Assembly: GCA_949318235.1 (NCBI GenBank)
Contig: OX439132.1
Coordinates: 20,352,217 to 20,416,216, forward strand
DNA length: 64,000 bases
Direction: 5' to 3'
Source of the DNA: Ecdyonurus torrentis
Taxonomy: Eukaryota; Arthropoda; Insecta; Ephemeroptera; Heptageniidae
Part shown: positions 59,201 to 64,000 of the stretch, in pieces
Layout: each line of letters begins with the position of its first letter
How positions within the stretch are numbered: the stretch's first letter is position 1
The notes under the pieces: generated by a model
Told to the model about the DNA's origin: nothing
Databases searched by the model: none
Seen by the model: only the letters and a program-made list of their open reading frames with translations
Made by a program: the position numbers and the translations under genes

Positions 59201-62200
59201 TTTTTTTTTTAATCTTATAGATTTGTTTATATAATATTACGCCTCAAACAGAGGTAGCCAATCAGTCAAATTTTTTTATAACTTTGCTGATAAGACATTT
59301 GGACTGAATAATATAATTATTACAGTAAACTCTAATAAACTCTCAGTAAAAACGATTTTACGATTTTTTTTATTGAAGTCCGCAGCGGCCCCAATTGAGC
59401 ATTTCACAAAATCAAGAAATTCACAGAATTAAACTTCACAAAATCAAGAGTTTGCTGTATTAATTATCAAGCATTTTTTATACTTGAGTCACTTAAGTAT
59501 CCATGTATTGTAAAACCAACAAGCGCCTTACCATGATGAGATCTGCAGCTAATAGGTGAAGATATTGATGGCACAGTTAACATAAATACACATATGTATT
59601 TACATTGGTTATAATGTTTCAAGTGTGACAGCCCTCTTCTTCAACTGAAGAAACATTGTAGGGCACTTGTTGGTTTTCCTATCCTTTCTTTTGATAATAT
59701 ATTCAAACCGGAATGTTTTTAACTTTCTAAATAATTAATAATTATATCCATGTATGTAATAAAATATAATAGCACAAACTTAATGTATCCTACTGTTTTC
59801 TATTGAGTTTTACTTTTAAAATAAAATTAAAGGAAGGAGGAAACCAACAAGGGCCTAACCATAGTATTGAGTACCATAGTTCAACAAAAACCTTGCAAAC
59901 TAAACCCAAAATACCTCAAATAGCATTCCGTCAACCACCGAACATTAAAGCAATCCTATCCCATACTGATCCCACACCAAAACCCAAACCTCTACCTAGT
60001 GGATCCTTCCCCTGTCAAAACAACGGCAAACAGAGTAACAGAGGGAGGAGATGCGACACCTGCATTACGCAAATACCCAACAAAACATTCATAAGCCCCG
60101 TCACCAACCTAGCATACCCTATCCAGGGCCATAATACTTGCACATCAGAAAATGTCATTTACAAACTTGATTGTACCCAACACACCACCAACCCCACGAC
60201 AGGCCAACAGGAAAAATGTCAAGCATTTTACATAGGTTTAACCACACAAAAAGCGAGAGACCGCATGAATGGCCACAGGCAATCCATAAAAAACAATGAG
60301 ATGGCAAAACCTGTGGCTGAACATGCGGCCTCTCATGGCGTATCAAATTTCCAAATGTGCTATAAATCCACAATACTTCGTAAAATACCGGGTCCAGCTA
60401 ACTATGCAACTTTACGACAATATGAATGGGCATACCAACATGTATTGAGATCCAGAAAAGCCCAAGGGCTGCCTGGACTTAATATTCGCTAATAAAAATC
60501 ATTTTTAAAAATATACCCGCTCCCTCCCCACCTCTTCCCTTACTCCTTCATTCACGCTCTTTCCCTAATTCCTATGACTCCACTCCCACCCCTCCACCCC
60601 CACCCCTCCATACCAACTCCTAACCAGCAAGAGCACAACTCGGCAGTACAAGACAAGACACTGCTTAGTGATGTGCTCAAGTAGTTTTCTTATTTGATTG
60701 ATAATGTCATTAATATATGACGAAAGCTCTCAGTTATAAAATAAACTTTTTTATAACAAAACACTGTGCCATGCGAGACTTCGACCTCTCCATAGAACTT
60801 CTACTGTGGTAAGGCCCTTGCTGGTTATCCTATCCTTTTCTTTAATATTGATCCTAACCGCGATGGTTTTTTCCTTAAATTGAAACTAAATAATAATAAT
60901 AATAATATCAATAATAATACGTAAATAAAAATATTGGATAGCTTTTGGCACTTCCTGTGCAATGCCGAAAGGCGAAAGCTATCCAATATGTGTTTATTAT
61001 TATAATCTCTGTGCTAGCAAGATTTTTGTCAAATTATGGGACTCCTTTCACTATGGATGGTAAGGACGTTGCTGGTTTCCTCTATCCTTTTATTTTATAT
61101 TATCAGCCTAACCATGATGGTTTATTTTCCTTAATTTGCAAATTTTAATTTTTTTAACACGATACAGTCTTGTTTGTAAGTAACATTAAGTTTTCGTATT
61201 GTTGTTTTGCATGGTTTAGCTACCTTTTGCATATTATGCAATGAGGAAGTCTACACAAAGTTAACCCCTAGGTTTGAATACGTCATTTGAAAGAGAAAAG
61301 GTAGTAGATAAACTTGGCATAGGCAATTACCTGGAAAATTGACGTTTTATTTAATAAAAGAAGAAATAAAAAATTTCAATTCCTAACCCTTTGCCGACTA
61401 TGACCAGGGGGAGCCCAGGCGCAGAATTTCAAATAAGCCCCGCCCACAAACTACCCAGCTGATCGGTTTTGATGACGTCACTCTGGGACCAAGTGCAATG
61501 TAAAAAGGTCTATCAAACCCCTTTAATCTGGATTTACGCCAAAATACGTAACTTTGACGAGTTTTTCACCCCTACACAAAAGATGTATTGGTATTTCAGG
61601 CAATAAAATCTGGGGTTATCATATCGCTAGAGATAAATGTTACAATTTTATTGTCCAAAAAGCATCTCGCCACAGCCAATATAATGGCAATCTGGTCCCA
61701 GAACTACGTCACACGCGCATGCGCAGAAGCACTTGCGCAAAGCGCAACCAAAATGAAGCTTTTTATGCACTCATCTATATAAATACATCTTGGACTATGA
61801 CGTCATTTGTTTACATCCGATTTTCAATTGTCTTCTGGATTTCATGCAACTGCTACAAATTCAAAAAATTTAACGGCCAACGGCCGCCTTTCAACAATGG
61901 GATCGTTTGAAATCCAGAAGACAATTGAAAATCGGATGTAAACAAATGACGTCACAGTCGGCAAAGGGTTGGGAATTAAATTTTTTTATTTCTTCTTTTA
62001 TTTAACAAAACATCAATTTTCCAGGTAATTGCCTATGCCAAGTTTATCTACTACTTTTTCTCTTTCAAATGACGTATTCAAACCTAGGGGTTAACTGTGT
62101 GTAGACTTTCTCATTAAGTTTTTTATTATTATTATTAATTTAAAGGGGCACAGACATCAAATTTAAAAATTTCTTGGTTTGATTCAAAATTGAATGTACC

Positions 62201-63882
62201 ATTTATGAAAATAATTTTGAAAGGGGTTTAGAGCCTGTACGTCTATTCCTTCTAATTTAAAAATTTAATTAAAGTTAGCCATGCCCCTTTATATACTTCG
62301 CTTTGTATATATTTAGCTCTTCATCTTCATCCACTCCTCTTAAATACTTTTGGTAGCCAAAATTACAAAGAGGTATTGCCGCTCACACACGGCAATACCT
62401 GTTTGCAAATTTGGCAATCAAAAGTGTCCGAAAGAACCGAAAAAATATATTAACTTATGTGAAGCGATGTATAAACGTGAATTTAAATTTAATATTTAAA
62501 TTAGAAGGAATAGGCGCACTGGCTTCAAACAAATTTCAATATTATTTTTTTGACCTGTAGATTCAAAATAGCTTGGGTGTCTGTGCCCCTTTAAGTTAGT
62601 CATTATTGGAATTGGTAAAATCTGTTAAAATGTTTATTCAAATAGATATTATGAATTATTAGATAATTGTAGTAATGATAAATTTGATAAAAAAAAAATC
62701 ATGAAACGAAGATAAAAATAAATATATTTATATAACAATCATGTAAGGCAGGCAGATGCAAAAGTCAATGATAAGCTATGATAACAAACCAGATAATAAT
62801 AAAAAAAAAAGCCTTGACATTTTTGATACAATTAATACACACATGACTGATTACTGAAATCTAATTACTGTACTTTACCTAGCAACCCTGTAAAGGGCAC
62901 AGTATTCTCAGCTGTTCCTGGTGCCTGGTTACCATGGCTCACTCCTTTCATCTTTAGACGAGTATTCACAACCCATAGTGGGGTGGTCACAAATACATTC
63001 ACTACTCCTGAAATTAGATGCAATATTTTAATATTCCTACATTGAATTTGATCTAATACCTTTATTTATTGCATGTTATACTTTATCTCCATATAAAAGG
63101 AAAGTTTGGTGTGACAGAGGGGAAGGCATCAGCCTATAGACTCTGAGGATGTTTGTGGAGTAGGTTAAAGTTTGGATTAGAAGTATGGGACAGTCATGGC
63201 TGTGGCTTGTTGTTTGTTACTGTCCTGTTATATGACAGGGAAGTGCATGTAGAAAAACCATTGAAAAGTACACGTGTGGATAGCGGACATTCAATTTTTA
63301 CCTTGAATGCCTGGTCGGTCCGCAACACAGTGGCAGTAAGCACACAGACATGCCAAGAATTTTCATGAAAAAGCTAGCATGTGGCTGAAACCACCATTTA
63401 ATCAGTAGCTATGATAAAGCCATTGGCATGACAGGCAAGCATGCTACCACTGGGACACAAGTACAGTAAAATCATGATTTATTTATTCTCGGTCTACAGC
63501 AATAATTTCAAGAAAATATATTTAAGCAGGTACTGTAGTTTAAAAAAAAAATGCGGGCAGACATAATGAATGGAGCGAATAAAAAGCCAAAGAAGCTAAC
63601 TTAAATGTGCAAATCAGTGAAATTAAAAAAAAAATAAAAAAAATAAAAAAAAAAGCAATGAATACAAAACTGATGCAATCTCAAAACATTTAAAACAGCA
63701 TTTTATGTATTTTTGTCATGACTATCGTACCTGCCAAGGCTGCCAGCATGAGATCTCGGCCAGCATTTTGTTGTGCTGGCTTAGCAGAAACTGCTTTCAG
63801 ACCATGGAATGTATAGAAGTAAACAAAATTGGAACAACATAGGCTCTCAAGAACTGGGACCATCCCTCTGTATAAGGTGCCA
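56124..63882 (-). CDS. SLC25A17: Peroxisomal carrier PMP34 (SLC25A17), 3' part, gene span
   Basis: Five exons in transcription order: 63882-63731, 63007-62879, 58056-57806, 56779-56712 and 56265-56124. Phases are consistent, giving about 246 residues (human PMP34 is 307). It is a mitochondrial-carrier-family protein of the peroxisomal membrane, known to exchange CoA, FAD, NAD and related nucleotides. Visible signatures are [30 protein letters not shown] (second carrier repeat), [32 protein letters not shown] (third repeat) and [20 protein letters not shown]. The SNFVYFYTF and LLQT.LTAALMF segments are specific to PMP34 rather than other carriers. The first roughly 62 residues are encoded past 64,000. 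It is convergent with SLC39A11. Confidence 0.95.
56266..56711 (-). other. SLC25A17 intron with inverted Penelope tail copies
   Basis: Contains the inverted repeat 56329-56510 and a C run at 56690-56703 that is part of the sequence just downstream of the donor (GTAAGTAAG then Gs on the minus strand). Confidence 0.7.
56329..56510. mobile_element. Head-to-head Penelope tail fragments
   Basis: The plus half near 56444-56510 (TGGGACTCTGTTCACTATGG, TAAGATCCTTGCTAGTTTTC) and the inverted left half (CTATCAAGGGCCTTTCATAG) match the tail found 3' of the endonuclease frame at 60750-60876. Confidence 0.6.
56712..56779 (-). CDS. SLC25A17: SLC25A17 exon (third-repeat matrix loop)
   Basis: Acceptor TTATTACAG, donor ATCAA|GTAAGT; enters in phase 0 and leaves in phase 2. 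It encodes [20 protein letters not shown] then II, aligned with human [22 protein letters not shown]. Confidence 0.9.
56863..57215 (+). repeat. Dispersed repeat, copy 2
   Basis: Same orientation as 53419-53725, with shared runs as listed there. It contains about 45 bp not seen in copy 1 near 56885-56945. Confidence 0.8.
57532..57745. mobile_element. Near-perfect palindromic MITE (about 214 bp)
   Basis: Arms of about 98 bp. Outer ends are ATTATTCACATGACGCGTAA and its inverse; inner ends AATGGAGCCGTTCACATG. The arms contain clustered ACGCGT/GTCGACGCGCG-type CpG-rich sites unusual for this AT-rich region. ORFs on both strands are palindrome by-products. Confidence 0.88.
57806..58056 (-). CDS. 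SLC25A17: SLC25A17 exon (central carrier domain)
   Basis: Acceptor TTCTTTATAG, donor CTTAGG|GTATGT; enters in phase 1 and leaves in phase 0. It encodes [60 protein letters not shown] and [20 protein letters not shown] with TKLR. The [12 protein letters not shown] segment is the third carrier signature; human has TYPLQTVQSILR with the same Q in place of the usual acidic residue. Confidence 0.96.
59323..59457. mobile_element. Tc1/mariner (pogo-like) MITE flanked by TA
   Basis: Ends CAGTAAACTCT and AGAGTTTGCTG (10 of 11 inverted) are flanked by TA on both sides (59321-59322, 59458-59459). The 135-bp length and CAGT terminus suit pogo/Tigger-derived MITEs. Confidence 0.65.
59620..59881. mobile_element. 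Inverted pair of Penelope tail fragments
   Basis: Plus copy near 59668-59705 (GTAGGGCACTTGTTGGTTTT, CCTATCCTTTC). Minus copy at 59820-59881 abuts the truncated endonuclease frame, so the first 26 residues of the 229-aa ORF derive from antisense tail, not from the element's protein. Confidence 0.65.
59882..60492 (+). CDS. Penelope-like element GIY-YIG endonuclease fragment (5'-truncated)
   Basis: An open frame (continuous from 59803, but real similarity starts near 59882) ending in TAA at 60490-60492. It carries the region linking RT to endonuclease ([16 protein letters not shown]), a CRRCDTC-like cysteine pair, then a GIY-YIG domain. Numbered from the 59803 ATG, visible residues are NVIYKLDC (Y120), FYIGLT (Y143-G145), ARDRMNGHR (R154, H158) and VAEH (E173). 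These are the catalytic tyrosines, arginine and glutamate of the fold. Penelope-like elements fuse such an endonuclease to a telomerase-like reverse transcriptase; the RT is absent here, so the copy cannot retrotranspose. That it is uninterrupted suggests a fairly recent insertion. Confidence 0.85.
60493..60876 (+). mobile_element. Penelope-like element 3' region and tail
   Basis: A pyrimidine-rich stretch (60515-60625) is followed by a decayed hammerhead (60690-60740) and the tail ACTGTGGTAAGGCCCTTGCT, TATCCTTTTCTTT, TTGATCCTAACCGCGATGG. The tail is shared with 8988-9110 (minus), 9529-9546, 56329-56510 and 61028-61133. Confidence 0.75.
60690..60740 (+). ncRNA. Decayed hammerhead ribozyme of the Penelope element
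   Basis: Layout: TTTGA, core TTGATAA (consensus CTGATGA), stem II GTCAT/ATGAC, GAA, palindromic stem III AGCT, cleavage-site C, TCAGTTATAA. Stem I is weak and two invariant core bases are changed, so it is probably inactive. Position in the 3' region fits Penelope pseudo-LTR hammerheads. Confidence 0.55.
61028..61133 (+). mobile_element. Further Penelope tail fragment
   Basis: TTATGGGACTCCTTTCACTA, GGTAAGGACGTTGCTGGTTT and AGCCTAACCATGATGG match the tail. It is separated from the main copy by the 15-bp-stem hairpin at 60931-60989. Confidence 0.6.
61240..62115. mobile_element. 876-bp non-autonomous element with 165-bp TIRs
   Basis: Left arm 61240-61404 and right arm 61951-62115 are inverted and nearly identical (ends AATGAGGAAGTCTACACA and TGTGTAGACTTTCTCATT). 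A second inverted pair lies inside (61796-61840 and 61907-61950, with GACGTCATTTGTTTACATCC). ORFs inside are not recognised. TSD not clear. Confidence 0.88.
62144..62590. mobile_element. Kolobok (T2)-like MITE flanked by TTAA
   Basis: Ends AGGGGCACAGACA and inverted TGTCTGTGCCCCT are directly flanked by TTAA (62140-62143 and 62591-62594). An inner inverted pair has TATTCCTTCTAATTTAAA and its mirror near 62240-62265 and 62500-62517. Non-coding. Confidence 0.88.
62879..63007 (-). CDS. SLC25A17: SLC25A17 exon (second carrier signature)
   Basis: Acceptor TAATTTCAG, donor CTAG|GTAAAG; phase 1 to phase 1. It encodes [40 protein letters not shown] and GLL. Human reads [20 protein letters not shown]; the loop afterwards is family-variable. 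Confidence 0.95.
63008..63730 (-). other. SLC25A17 intron with a possible tRNA-like relic
   Basis: GC-normal sequence at 63090-63470. On the minus strand 63466-63421 reads TGTCCCAGTGGTAGCATGC then TTGCCTGTCATGCC, resembling a tRNA D arm and a GTC anticodon arm. A proper B box and T arm are missing, so at most a decayed SINE head. Confidence 0.35.
63731..63882 (-). CDS. SLC25A17: SLC25A17 exon (SNFVYFYTF helix)
   Basis: Acceptor ATTTTTAG, donor GGCAG|GTACGA; enters in phase 2 and leaves in phase 1. It encodes [40 protein letters not shown] and [10 protein letters not shown]. Human reads [30 protein letters not shown]. Confidence 0.96.
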
Positions 63883-64000
63883 CTAAAAATATATCATTTT
63901 AAATATGTTAGTTCTATGCACAGAGAAAAAAAGAAATTAAAATGTTTTGAAGCCATATTTTTCTATGTTACTATATTTGATTTGCATGATATTTCGTTGA
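63883..64000 (-). other. SLC25A17 intron (partial)
   Basis: AT-rich intron upstream of the first visible exon; continues past the window edge. Confidence 0.7.

Larger units (their letters stand above)
58057..62878 (-). other. Large SLC25A17 intron with retroelement and MITEs
   Basis: Contains a pogo-like MITE (59323-59457), Penelope fragments (59620-61133), a TIR element (61240-62115) and a Kolobok-like MITE (62144-62590). 58060-59320 is AT-rich with poly(T) at 59195-59210 and no identified gene. Confidence 0.7.

Noticed and set aside
59803..59881. ATG at 59803 as start of the 229-aa endonuclease protein
   Set aside because: These 26 codons are antisense to the shared Penelope tail, so the start is an accident of juxtaposed fragments.
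60931..60989. Hairpin with 15-bp stem and GCCGAAAGGCGAAAGC as a fourth hammerhead
   Set aside because: A GAAA and a stem-II-like GCC/GGC hairpin are present, but the CUGAUGA core is missing (CTGTGCAA instead). It is kept only as a hairpin.

Overview
The window is AT-rich DNA from an animal, almost certainly an invertebrate. Canonical GT/AG introns of 0.4-11 kb split two well-conserved metazoan carrier genes. Everything between the exons is simple repeats, foldback elements (MITEs) and retroelement debris. The species cannot be named from the sequence. One retroelement promoter has an initiator of the arthropod TCAGT kind, but that is weak evidence.

Region 1 (1-33,896, plus strand) is the 3' part of SLC39A11, the zinc/metal transporter ZIP11. 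Six exons with matching phases encode everything from the conserved [10 protein letters not shown] segment to the C-terminal LDVGLG-type end and stop. The upstream exon(s), about 35-40 residues in the human protein, lie before the window. A seventh, phase-symmetric 93-bp exon (6741-6833) is proposed in the cytoplasmic loop. Its introns hold hAT-like and Kolobok-like MITEs (TSDs CTTATAAT and TTAA), foldbacks, Penelope-type fragments carrying hammerhead ribozyme sequences, and a 6.8-kb stack of nested elements (25.2-32.0 kb).

Region 2 (33.9-56.1 kb) is a gene-poor convergent intergenic interval. It has microsatellites, a hAT-like MITE with near-perfect 8-bp TSD, GC-rich islands with CRE and E-box-like sites (possible enhancers or promoters), and three coding-like but unrecognised minus-strand blocks.

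Region 3 (56.1-63.9 kb, minus strand) is the 3' part of SLC25A17, the peroxisomal cofactor carrier PMP34. Five phase-consistent exons encode about 246 C-terminal residues; the N-terminal exons lie beyond 64 kb. Its introns hold a 5'-truncated Penelope-like element with an intact GIY-YIG endonuclease frame and a decayed hammerhead, further copies of the same 3' tail, a large 165-bp-TIR element, a Kolobok-like MITE and a pogo-like MITE.

The most notable signal is the ribozyme-bearing Penelope system. There is one hammerhead with an apparently complete core (9373-9417, minus), one decayed copy behind a CCAAT/TATA/Inr-like promoter (5947-6119, plus), and one decayed copy 3' of the endonuclease frame (60690-60740). 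The two genes have no evident functional link; they are simply tail-to-tail neighbours. Family assignments rest on remembered protein families and visible motifs, because no search could be run.
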